This document shows positions 19,750 through 27,811 of a DNA stretch of 29,208 nt, one piece after another. Source of the stretch: Reticulitermes lucifugus (lineage: Eukaryota > Arthropoda > Insecta > Blattodea > Rhinotermitidae); contig JAKCWW010004326.1 of assembly GCA_026260175.1 (NCBI GenBank), forward strand, positions 12,712 to 41,919, read 5' to 3'. The notes under the pieces are model-generated. The model worked only from the letters and a program-made list of their open reading frames with translations, was not told the DNA's origin and made no database searches. Made by a program: the position numbers and the translations under genes. Each line of letters begins with the position of its first letter. The first letter of the stretch is position 1.

Positions 19750-20305
19750 CCGGGATAGCTCAGTCAGTATCGTGACGTGGCTACCGGTTGCACGGTCCGG
19801 GGTTCGACTTCCGGCAAGGAAAACAGATTGCTTCTCTTCTCCGAAACGTCCAAACAGGCTCTGGAGCTCACTCAGCCTCCTATTAAACGGGTATGGGGGG
19901 CTCTAGGCCTCCATCTACTGCAAAGGTTAGGAATGCATGGAAGGTTTTTTATTTTTGGTGAAGGGCCCCGCAGCAGATGCTACGGACGCACCGCAGCCTT
20001 GAGGCTTATTGTGCAACCCTTGTGATGAAGATGAAGAGAAAGATGAACAGTCTTTTCATTTCCCCAAGTAATGGAGCACCAGTGGAATGAAGGTGACAGG
20101 GAAAACCCGAAGTACTCGGGGGAAAATCCTGTTCCAGTGCCATTTTGTCCACCACAAATCCCACATAGACTAATCCGGGATTGAACCCGGGCCTCCGCGG
20201 TGGGAGGCCGGCGACTAACCGCCTGAGCCATGGCACGGCCCTAATGCATGGAGGTTACCTCCAATCCCCTATATGCCTTCAGGACGCCTACTTTGTCATT
20301 AGAAT
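19750..20305 (+). repeat. SINE-B copy interrupted by a nested SINE
   Basis: The 5' part (19750-19946) has the start ccgggatagctcagtcagta with a good A box (tagctcagtcag), B box ggggttcgacttcc (19799-19812) and body ctcactcagcctcctattaa. The 3' part resumes at 20243 (aatgcatggaggttacctcc) and runs ccctatatgccttcaggacg, which fits the family's tacctcca...gtgccttca end. The interruption is the minus-strand SINE-C at 19947-20242. The element then runs into AT-rich and TTA-repeat sequence. Confidence 0.7.
19947..20242 (-). repeat. SINE-C, nested, tRNA-derived, with target-site duplication
   Basis: On the minus strand it starts ggccgtgccatggctcaggc, with A box tggctcaggcgg (20230 to 20219) and B box ggttcaatcc (20187 to 20178) in a well-preserved tRNA-like head. 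The body includes gattttcccccgagtacttc and a (ctt)-rich stretch, cttcatcttcatcac. It ends in ccaaaaataaaaaa, an A-rich retroposon tail. The flanks repeat aatgcatggaaggtt (19932-19946) and aatgcatggaggtt (20243-20256), a target-site duplication with one base of difference. This is the most intact Pol III head in the window together with 23466. Confidence 0.8.
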
Positions 20306-20310
20306 TATTA

Positions 20311-20332
20311 TATTTATTATTATTATTATTAT
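20311..20332. repeat. (TTA)n microsatellite
   Basis: Short tatttattattattattattat run, preceded by a looser attattatatt. Confidence 0.9.
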
Positions 20333-20334
20333 GT

Positions 20335-20388
20335 GCTGTTAAGCCTGCACGATAATAAATAGCAATTGAACTGAGTTGAATTGAATTA
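20335..20388 (+). repeat. LINE-like 3' terminus, second copy
   Basis: It shares with 15298-15345 the blocks GCTGTT.AG.C.G.ACG, ATAAATA and AATTGAA, and is followed by ttgaattgaatt. As at 15.3 kb, this looks like the 3' end of a non-LTR retrotransposon with a short repeated tail. Confidence 0.4.
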
Positions 20389-21530
20389 TTGCCTAACAAG
20401 AGGCCCAAAGAATCGCCAGTGCTTTTAATTAGCGTTAAGAAAAGGAAGCAACAAGCAATGCTTCGCACCAAAAGACGACAAGAAAATAAGCTTTACGCTC
20501 TGTCGGGGTTCGAACCCTGTCCTTCACAAACGAAGGGACTATTTTACCCTTTATGAATGCCAAGATATATCTTTTTCGTTTACAGTGAGATAATTCACTC
20601 TTACACATAAATCCTAGAGTGGGGTGGGGTTTTGTAATGTAGGGGGTTGAAGTGGAGGAGAGATAAGGGTAGTGGGGGGGCCGCGTCGCGACGCCTGACG
20701 TAAATATCAATCTATACAACAACACAGACGAAGCAGTAGCAGTAGCAGGCCTGCGGCGTCCTAGCTGTAGTGACCGGCCACTCGAACAACAAAGTTGCTA
20801 GACCTCAACATGACAGCTCTCCCCGTTCCTGCACAGAGGCACTGTCCATAATGTCCTGCATTATCTGCGGGATAATCATACCCTGAGATAGGAGGGCGGT
20901 GGATTGTTACTTTTTATGGACACACCTACACGAAGAAACAAGATGTCACCCCAGTTCTTTTCGTTCCTGGTGGAGAGGACGAGAATTACCAGGTACATGC
21001 ACCACAGCTATTACGTCACTTCCTCTTCGTGAACGGATTAAACCATTACAGCAGTATAAACTCAGATGTAATGAACGTTTAGAAATCTATCGTATTTGTC
21101 AGCACTGCTGCTTCGTACTATGAAGTATCGGGTTCGAATATCGAACTCCGGAGGCTGATGCTGGTATAATGTACTGAAACGACCAAACAATTTCCTTGTA
21201 CATACTTCCCAGTTACTCATTGACTATCGCGCCGTAAGGCAGTTGATAAAGTAATGTTAGATCATAAAGCTGGTACTTTCGCGTTTGTGAAATGTGTTCC
21301 TCCTTGTGTTATCAGACCATCAAAAGACCCAGAACAAATATGAAATAACATGGAAAAGACGAACATTTTGTGACAGCAAAGATCGCGTGGCAACTAGCAC
21401 GATATCTTCATGCATTTATGACACACTATTTCGCAATGAGGCATGTCTGTGTTTAATACTACTAAGTTACTTTAAAATCTACAAAATTAGTATTGAAGGT
21501 TAAGATTTTTAAAGACCTTAAACAGAAGTA
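20389..21530. other. Stretch with two isolated B-box-like sites
   Basis: At 20508-20520 tcggggttcgaaccctg and at about 21127-21140 atcgggttcgaatatcg match a Pol III B box core but lack a recognisable A box or tRNA fold. They may be SINE remnants. There is a G-rich patch at 20617-20680. No coding evidence. Confidence 0.35.
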
Positions 21531-21579
21531 TTTTGCATGATATTCGTAATATTTTCACGAATATCTACCTACTGCAAAA
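21531..21579. repeat. Perfect-arm hairpin
   Basis: gatattcgt (21539-21547) and acgaatatc (21557-21565) are perfect complements around a 9-nt loop. An outer pair, ttttgca (21531-21537) and tgcaaaa (21573-21579), extends the fold past a small internal loop. It is not followed by a T-run, and this is a eukaryotic setting, so it is not a terminator. Confidence 0.6.
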
Positions 21580-21594
21580 TTAAAACCAGACATT

Positions 21595-21725
21595 CATTAC
21601 CCGTTCCGCCATACTCCATCATTGGATAGTATCATGATCGAATTTAATCCCATCCACACAACATCCTATGTGTTTAAAATACATTTTAATATTATCTTCC
21701 TCTGCTCGGAAACTTCTCCTTAGCA
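21595..21725 (+). repeat. Dispersed repeat, copy 1 (fossil frame)
   Basis: A frame through this stretch reads IHYPFRHTPSLDSIMI, then EFNPIHTTSYVFKIHFNIIF. It matches in order the peptide at 24130-24290 (VHYRVHNIPSLEHIQ, then KPNQIHALIAQYFKLNFNII). I recall peptides of this form (HYR.H..P.L.PI....NP.H....YF.KIHFNI..P) as recurrent predictions from insect genomes, derived from a mobile repeat. At DNA level the block ttttaatattatc is shared. Confidence 0.5.
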
Positions 21726-23456
21726 CCCTCAATGCATGTTCTCCATTACAGCAATGAATAAATTTTTACACTGTAATAAATCACGTGGGTTAACTGTTTT
21801 CAGGCTCACAGAAATGCAACATTTTGCGCTCAATTTTTAATTCCGTTGAATTTTGTAACTGACGATATTTTGATAACGTTCAGAGAGCTTAGTTTGGGCG
21901 GAAATTTTGAAGTTAATGAGAAGAATGCAGTGCAGTGAAAAAGATAGACGTAGGAAATAGCATAACAGTAGATGAAAGAGAAGACACAGGAGAAGTGAGA
22001 CACACATTATATTGAGGGGAGGAGAGAGAAGAGAATCATTTTGTTACACGGCTCCCCGGCGTCACCTGCGCGTCCTTATGGTAACAATAGCATGAAAGAG
22101 AAGACGTTAGAATGGTGAAAAGTGGAGGCTTGAAATAAGGGCTGCAGAATCTCAACTTAATATTTAATTCTAAAATGTATAGTATGGATAAACACTTTGG
22201 TCTTTAAAGCGGGGGGGAGAGGGGGATTAATTCGGATGAATTTAAATCGGAAGGGCTGCATGAGAAACATGTAGTAGAAACTTAAACTTGGGAACCATCT
22301 CAGTATGGCAGTGCAATGCATTACAAAACAAAAGTCACTTCCTACCTCAAAGAGAACACAGTGCATGTCCACTACAAAGACAACTTAGTTGATGTCGTTT
22401 AGGGAAATAATCGCTGACTGTTCTGAGGATTTCATGTAACACACACAGACACGGAGTGGCCAAAACGCACGGCTTTAAGTGTTGCAGACAACGATATATA
22501 ATTACCACTGAGCAATAAACGGTTAAAATTGTCATTCTTAAAAGACTTTATTTTAATTTTTAGGTGTTTGAAGGGCAGACAAGAAGATATAATAAAAGAC
22601 ATAGCAACAATATAGGCCTTTAAATTTAGAAACATATATTTCACTCGTGATTGGTTCTTAGGTATTTAACGACACCGTTTCAACTGCAGAGACACGGATC
22701 ATGAACTTAAAACGATGTTACAAAAAATACGGACACTGCAGCTCCTTCATCTTGCTTCGTCACATCACACACGCACGCATGTACGCACACGCATTTCAGT
22801 TATAAATAGTATATCTTTTTCATGTGTTCCTCATACATAATACGTGTCGTCTTTACAGATGACGCAACATTAATTCATATTATTCTGGGGTAGATCGGGC
22901 AACACACAGATTACCCCGCTGTTAAGATTACAAAAGGCTTCTTTTTACCTCTCAAAAGCAGACAGACAGTCAGTCAGAAAGCATGGGGAGGGAATCCTGT
23001 AGGCTCTAATCATAAAAAACCGCTACCCGGCGATGCATTCTACTGGAACAAACCAAATCTGCGGGTTTTCGAAAGCGAAATGTGGCAAGCTCCACGAACA
23101 CAGCCTTAATGGCAGAATACCATTATTAATAATGACTGGGAAATATCAGCTCTGTAAAGTGCGTTTGGAAATACAGCAGGATACGTCGATCCCTCTTCTT
23201 TTAGACGAGGGAGGGAGATAGAGGGTGGTTGGGTATGAGCTCTGTGGAGTAAAAGGGACGCGAGATGCTGTAACTGAACCGCTGAATACGAGATGTATAT
23301 GGATGGAAGGAGGACAGAGAAATTGTGATGTAGGCAGAAGGATGGATAGGCGGACTTACGTGTGTAGGAATGTGCGGAGTAACAAGCACAGATAACTCGG
23401 TCCCTTAGCCCCAGAACCATTCACAGTGTACAGACTACTCTCAGTACATCACAGTA
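21726..23456. other. Stretch with nothing recognised
   Basis: 1.7 kb, AT-rich with a G-run at about 22211. Several 60- to 104-codon antisense frames (22157-22644 and 23106-23420) show no motif. There is a short cagacagacagtcagtcag tract at 22962. No repeat assigned. Confidence 0.5.
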
Positions 23457-23465
23457 TCAATGCAA

Positions 23466-23710
23466 ACCGATCCCAGTGGCCGCGCAGTCTAAGGCGTGGG
23501 TCTGCGGCCGCTCGATTACTGGGATTGCGGGTTCGAATCCCGCTGAGGGCATGGATGTCTGTCTCTTGTGAGTGTTGTGTGTTCTAGAGGTCTCTGCATC
23601 GTCCACAGGAGTCCTACTGAATGTGGTGTGTTAAAATGAGTGTGATCGTGAAGCCTCGTTAATGAGCAGGCCCTGGCCCACTAGGGACTGTTGTGCCATG
23701 GGAAAGAAAG
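23466..23710 (+). repeat. SINE-A, tRNA-derived, complete with target-site duplication
   Basis: The tRNA-like head has A box tggccgcgcagtctaagg (from 23478) and a canonical B box ggttcgaatcc (23530-23540) inside a T-arm-like tgcgggttcgaatcccgc. The body carries gagtgttgtgtgttctagag and the tail gtgatcgtgaagcctcg...catgggaaagaaag. The flanking 9-mers tcaatgcaa (23457-23465 and 23711-23719) are identical, marking the insertion limits at 245 bp. The intact promoter boxes and duplication suggest a fairly young copy. A truncated relative lies at 1-76. Confidence 0.85.
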
Positions 23711-23882
23711 TCAATGCAATGCAGTGTAAACACTAATTGAAACATTGTCGTATTTCTGTAACACCATAAGAGATGAATGAACAGGATGAAGTAGGATGTA
23801 AAAACTTTTACTTATGATATCTAAATAGGTAGCAAAGATATTCTTAACTACTTTATTGTATAATCACCGTGCATTTTTCACA

Positions 23883-24041
23883 ATTATTGTTAAGTCACCA
23901 ACTGAATGCACTATTTATTTTACAAAACACTATATGGTTTCTTAACTAAAATATTTTAAATATAAATACTAAAATATTTTAAGAAACCATACAGTGTTTT
24001 GTAAAATAAATAGTGCATTCAGTTGGTGACTTAACAATAAT
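23883..24041. repeat. Near-perfect palindrome, 63-bp arms
   Basis: Left arm 23883-23945 and right arm 23979-24041 are reverse complements at 62 of 63 positions (mismatch within acactatatgg against acactgtatgg). The 33-bp spacer contains ctaaaatatttta twice. As RNA it would form a very stable long hairpin. Outside the arms, atattcttaacta occurs in direct orientation at 23838-23850 and 24040-24052. The arms show no tRNA-like or transposon-like termini. Confidence 0.95.
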
Positions 24042-24100
24042 ATTCTTAACTAATTTGGTGGACAACAGCCTGTCTTAAGGAGATGCACGTAGCTCAACTG

Positions 24101-24290
24101 GCAAAGATATTTCTTTACTTTATTGAACTTAATGTTCATTACCGTGTTCACAACATTCCGTCACTGGAACATATCCAGAGCAAGCCGAATCAAATTCATG
24201 CCCTTATAGCGCAATATTTTAAATTAAATTTTAATATTATCCTCCCATCAACCCTAAGTAATGCAAGTAGTCTCTTCTTTTCAAGTTTCT
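24101..24290 (+). repeat. Dispersed repeat, copy 2 (fossil frame)
   Basis: A 69-codon frame includes VHYRVHNIPSLEHIQ and NFNIILPSTLSNASSLFF, related to the copy at 21595. Its left edge, gcaaagatatttctttactt plus tattg (24101-24125), is also similar to 23832-23858 on the far side of the palindrome, so part of this repeat seems to be duplicated there. Class of element unknown. Confidence 0.5.
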
Positions 24291-24929
24291 GAAGAAAAGA
24301 TTCTATTCCATTCCCATCTCACAACGTGAAAAAATGTTAACTAACCACACACAATCATACACTGGAAGTAAAACAAGGATTATGAAGCAGAGCTCATAAA
24401 GTGCCGTTCCTAGTGTATAAATGTATAGTTGTACATACATATTTTTATTATTATTTTATTTTAGTTTTTTTTCAGAACTAATTACTTAAGTAGAGATCCT
24501 GTATTTGCTATGAACAACCTGAAATATTCGCATCGCTGCCATCTTCCTAGCTGTAGACTTACAAAAATGTTTGACCTACAATGTGCTGTATTTTACGATC
24601 TACTTCCTTACAGAGTTTTGTACAATTAGCAGCAATGTTTCACTGCTTATAGCTATCATATGTAACGCTTAGATTATGTTCGCACGACAGCTGTTGTAAT
24701 TCTACACTTTACAAAACCATCGTCTCCAGAACCTTGCACATTTTTAAGACCTAAAAGAACGTGGTGCTACTGTCGCACTCACCTCAGAAGTTCGCAAGCA
24801 CGCCATGTTATAATTACTGATTATAGAAAAATTTGCTTCACTGACAGAGCTACTTCTTTACACTACCAAAGGATATTCGATGTAGGCTTATAAAATTTTA
24901 GAGCAGTTTTGGAAAAAAAATATCATTTA
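24291..24929. other. Stretch with nothing recognised
   Basis: AT-rich with a loose TTATT run near 24443. No element or coding evidence. Confidence 0.5.
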
Positions 24930-25065
24930 TTTTTAGGCGCGTTCGCAAAGTTGCGAAAAGCAACCATTTGATTCATCATGTCTGTCTGTCTGTCTGTCCG
25001 TCCGTCCGTCCGTCCGCAAGGAACAACTTCCGCTCCCGCTGGACGAACTTTCATGAAATTTTCAG
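24930..25065 (+). repeat. GACA/GACG-core element, short copy
   Basis: The left block 24930-24961 (tttttaggcgcgttcgcaaa and on to aaaagc) matches the reverse of 17369-17400. It is followed by a clean (GTCT)n(GTCC)n tract, 24980-25016, and then gctcccgctggacgaacttt and catgaaattt (25032-25061), which matches the reverse of 17271-17296. The order of flank, microsatellite core and flank is therefore conserved between copies in opposite orientations, which shows the microsatellite is an internal part of the element. Confidence 0.75.
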
Positions 25066-25344
25066 ATGCGAGAAGGAGGGGGGTAAGAAAATCTGTTGAA
25101 AAAAATTCAAGTTTCTTTACAATAGGACAAGAATAACCGGCACCTTACATGAAGACCCACGTACATTTACGACCGCTTTAGTTACTAGCGCAACCACGGC
25201 TTCCGTCGATAGTAATCGATACTAAACTGCCCTATTTCGTCGCGCGATTTACATGACGCAAAATTAAGGTAAATAAAAATGTTCTATCATAATATTTAAT
25301 AATTATTATGTCAGGAAATATGAAATTTGATACGTAGTAATGTG
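25066..25344. other. Stretch with nothing recognised
   Basis: It may contain the continuation of the element at 24930, but I cannot align it to the 17 kb copy. Confidence 0.4.
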
Positions 25345-25402
25345 TATACATTCAAATTGTGTACGAAATATTGTTTTTAAGTCCGCAATTACAAAATATT
25401 TC
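25345..25402 (-). repeat. Possible partner of the 25.45 kb hammerhead unit
   Basis: On the minus strand this reads CCCCGTCGAAATATTTTGTA, then AAAAACAATA, loosely parallel to GGATCGAAACATATGTAG and CAAAAGCTACAATAA on the plus strand at 25472-25515. The similarity is weak, and the proposal rests partly on the same divergent arrangement being seen at 12.0 and 13.3 kb. Confidence 0.25.
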
Positions 25403-25451
25403 GACGGGGTGAAAATTTGGTATTCTGTATTATAAATGCAACACAGGCAAA

Positions 25452-25493
25452 GCCCCCTGACGATGATCTGTGGATCGAAACATATGTAGGGGT
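25452..25493 (+). ncRNA. Type I hammerhead ribozyme, best preserved
   Basis: The motif has every element in order. The stem I 5' strand GCCCC (25452-25456) pairs with GGGGU (25489-25493). The box CUGACGA (25457-25463) matches CUGANGA exactly. Stem II is GAUC (25465-25468) with GAUC (25473-25476) and a UGUG loop. GAAA (25477-25480) is intact. Stem III is the short AC-AUAU-GU (25480-25487), and A at 25488 is the residue after which cleavage would occur. One unpaired U (25464) sits at the foot of stem II. Short stem III is typical of hammerheads reported in Penelope-like retroelements, which may act as dimers. A distal stem I extension (UUAUAAAU with AUUUACAA) is possible. Activity is inferred from fold only. 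Confidence 0.6.
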
Positions 25494-25520
25494 ATATATT
25501 TACAAAAGCTACAATAAAGG

Positions 25521-26039
25521 TGGTTTTAATAGTGCATCGGTTGGTGTAAAAATTGTTTAATTAAGACAGAAGTTTCTTCAGTTAAGCAACATTTCTTTAC
25601 TGTACATAAATGTACTGTCGAAGTTAATGACTATTTTATCTTTAGGTCTATAAAGAACATCATTTATAACATAACAAAACAATGTGTTTCCTTCTCAGTT
25701 GGAACACTGCATCCTGTGGAGTGAGGTAATGGACTGACTTATTATTTGAAAACAGATAAAATATGTAGCTAACCAACGTATCTTTCAACCGGACTTCACT
25801 TTGCTGTGGTAAGCACTTATGATTCTATGACAGAAGTCACTATTTCGATGTACACAACATTTGCGGTATGTGTTAATCCTGAATTTATAACATCCATACC
25901 CAAAAGGCAAAAGTATCATACACTGCCCCCCCACTCCCAGGCATACTGAGTACCTAATATAATGTACTTACGCTCATTTCCAATCAAAATAAACCAGTAC
26001 AGATTTACACAGAGAGGAATGGAAGCAGGAAATCGCAAC
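25521..26039. other. Stretch with nothing recognised
   Basis: AT-rich. A C-run lies at 25926-25931. It may include the remainder of the hammerhead-bearing element, but no terminal repeat or target duplication was seen. Confidence 0.4.
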
Positions 26040-26230
26040 TATACTTTTCAATGTTTTCATAAATATTATGTAAAATGTTTCGGCTTTAAATAAAATAATC
26101 ATCAGTCGTTATAAGGATGCTTATATAAAGATCAGTCGCACACAACACGTTAAAATTTCAAGTGATGAGATTTTAACCTTACAATATTGTGCGTTGTAAA
26201 AGCCGAAAAGAGGGTAATAAAAATATGATC
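26040..26230. repeat. Hammerhead-like divergent pair, strongly decayed
   Basis: Left unit on the minus strand: CTGATGA (26105 to 26099), then an AT-rich stretch, AAAGCCGAAACATTTTACAT. Right unit on the plus strand: GTGATGA (26162-26168), then later AAAAGCCGAAAAGAGGGTAA. Both run outward. Between them, cgcacacaacacgttaaaat and its partner attttaaccttacaatattg form an imperfect hairpin (26137-26193). Stem II is lost on both sides. The pairing with the other loci rests on layout and the short AAAGCCGAAA match. Confidence 0.3.
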
Positions 26231-27600
26231 ACATATATTGGAAAATTTTGAAAACATTTTACCTATAGTACTTCATTTGAGTGAAAGATATATTTTTCTG
26301 TATTGTGTGGCTTCCGAGGGATACAAACAGTAATTGAGAAAATGTTTATTTCAAGTAATTGTGTGTTGTTTTAAACTCTTTAATAAAACATTAATTTAGA
26401 AATTGCAAAGAGGTATCTTGCTTAAAAACTAAATGGAAACAAGGTGTAGTCTGCAGAAGTGTTACTTCCCTATACTTAGTTTTGTCTCTTGTTATCCAGT
26501 TGATTAATATGCATATAACTAAATAAAACATATATATAAGAATCATAAAATTTATTTTAGAAAAGTGTGTATAAAAATTAAAGATCATATACAATTTTAA
26601 AAGCTTTAGTACTTACACAGAAATAAACAGAACAGAGCGTAACCCTCATAAACACTGGAAGAACACTTTCACTTTCACGTGACGTAGAGGTACGTCTAGG
26701 ACGTCGCACGGTAAAACGTTAGTTAAGTTTGCGTTACGTATTGTGTAAGATTGCACTGTGGCCAACTACATATTTATCGTTTAATTGGTTACATTTTGTC
26801 TCCTTATAAACATAAAATTTCTCCATACCATGAAGATGGGGATCGTTTGTAGTTACATGCAAAATTTTCATAAAATTATTGCAGTACCTATCGAATGTCC
26901 ATATTTAAGACTATGTTATGTAAATTTGAACTTGTAATTATTATATAAAATGACTGCAGATGTTCAATAAATCGGTTATTAAATTCCTTTCAGTCTGGCC
27001 AACGTAAATATTTGAACAATCAGGACATGATAATTAGTAAACACCCACTAGATGAAGGTGGGCTGTCAGCTTCACGACCTGGCCGCTTTAATCCCAGAGA
27101 AATGAGCCCCCGGTACCCACTGAATACGAACAGGTTATATATACTTATGTAAACGCAAGCGCGCGTTCTAACTGGCAATGCAATTTATAGAAACATTTAA
27201 CAGATACACATTTCATGACTCAGTAAATAAAAAAAACGAAATATAATATTAATACTATAGTTACACTTTGAAGAAAGCACTGTGTATTATATATATATAC
27301 ATATATACAAAAAATAACTTAATTTAAAGCTGACAGTAATGAAATATGTAATTAAAATTTCTGACAGATAATACTACATGACGCTACAACTCTAAACAGG
27401 AGAGTCAAGGTTTTATTAATAACAGCAGGAATAAATTTAATACAAAAACATCACCAAGGCAGATGCGAATCAAAAGAGGAATGAACAAGACCTCGCTGCT
27501 GTTAGAATATTTTGTGAGCTGTTGTAAAGTGTGCAGAAACAAATATGAATAAAAAAAAATGCGGCGATGACATTCATTACACTGCATCCTAGCCTATAGC
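26231..27600. other. AT-rich stretch with an ACGT cluster
   Basis: Six ACGT tetramers occur in 63 bp (26677-26739), including tcacgtgacgt, an E-box overlapping a CRE-like half site. Apart from this and an AT-dinucleotide run (27288-27307) nothing was recognised over 1.4 kb. Confidence 0.5.
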
Positions 27601-27751
27601 AGGGGCGTCCGGTCAGGTTTGGGCAACAATTACTTTACTTCTGCTAAGTGAGTGTAATTGTGATCGTTCTTATTATGAATACATCTCAACACAAATAGTA
27701 GATTTTTATGGGATGTGACACCCTGAGTCCCGGTAGCTGGTTATCACTGCT

Positions 27752-27811
27752 AAAAATGGCGGCAAGAGATTCCTCCGTCACACTGGTAACTAGTTACCAC
27801 ACATGACGTCA
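27752..27811 (+). promoter_or_regulatory. Promoter-like cluster: YY1/TISU-type start and CRE
   Basis: aaaaatggcggc (27752-27763) fits the YY1 motif AANATGGCGGC and nearly the TISU translation initiator. The full CRE palindrome tgacgtca (27804-27811) lies 40 bp further on, and ggtaactagttacc (27785-27798) is a perfect 14-bp palindrome between them. The ATG opens a 16-codon frame, MAARDSSVTLVTSYHT. A donor-like CTG|GTAACT could splice it after MAARDSSVTL. It may be the 5' end of a gene, or a motif cluster inside a repeat. Confidence 0.3.

Noticed and set aside
19750..19820. tRNA gene on the plus strand
   Set aside because: A and B boxes are present, but the acceptor and anticodon stems do not close and a SINE body follows.
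20170..20240. tRNA gene on the minus strand
   Set aside because: Good boxes, but the sequence continues into a SINE body and A-rich tail flanked by target duplications.
19750..20242. Two SINEs meeting tail-to-tail
   Set aside because: The outer SINE-B sequence resumes after 20243 behind a duplicated aatgcatgga, so the minus-strand SINE is nested, not adjacent.
20508..21140. Two B-box-like sites as SINEs
   Set aside because: No A box or family body found next to them; recorded only as possible remnants.
21150..21185. CTGATGC...ACTGAAACGACC as a hammerhead
   Set aside because: The invariant A9 is C, stem III cannot form an A-U closing pair, and stem II is weak.
21855..21885. CTGACGATATTTTGATAACG as a hammerhead core
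   Set aside because: The first box fits, but there is no GAAA box or stem II.
22235..22280. GAGAAACATGTAG resembling the hammerhead 3' side
   Set aside because: No CUGANGA-like box at a suitable distance and no stem II or stem I pairing.
23106..23420. 104-codon minus-strand open frame as a gene
   Set aside because: Low-complexity Ser/Leu/His-rich peptide with overlapping frames, no motif.
23466..23550. tRNA gene with perfect B box
   Set aside because: It is the head of a 245-bp SINE with target-site duplication. The acceptor stem does not close.
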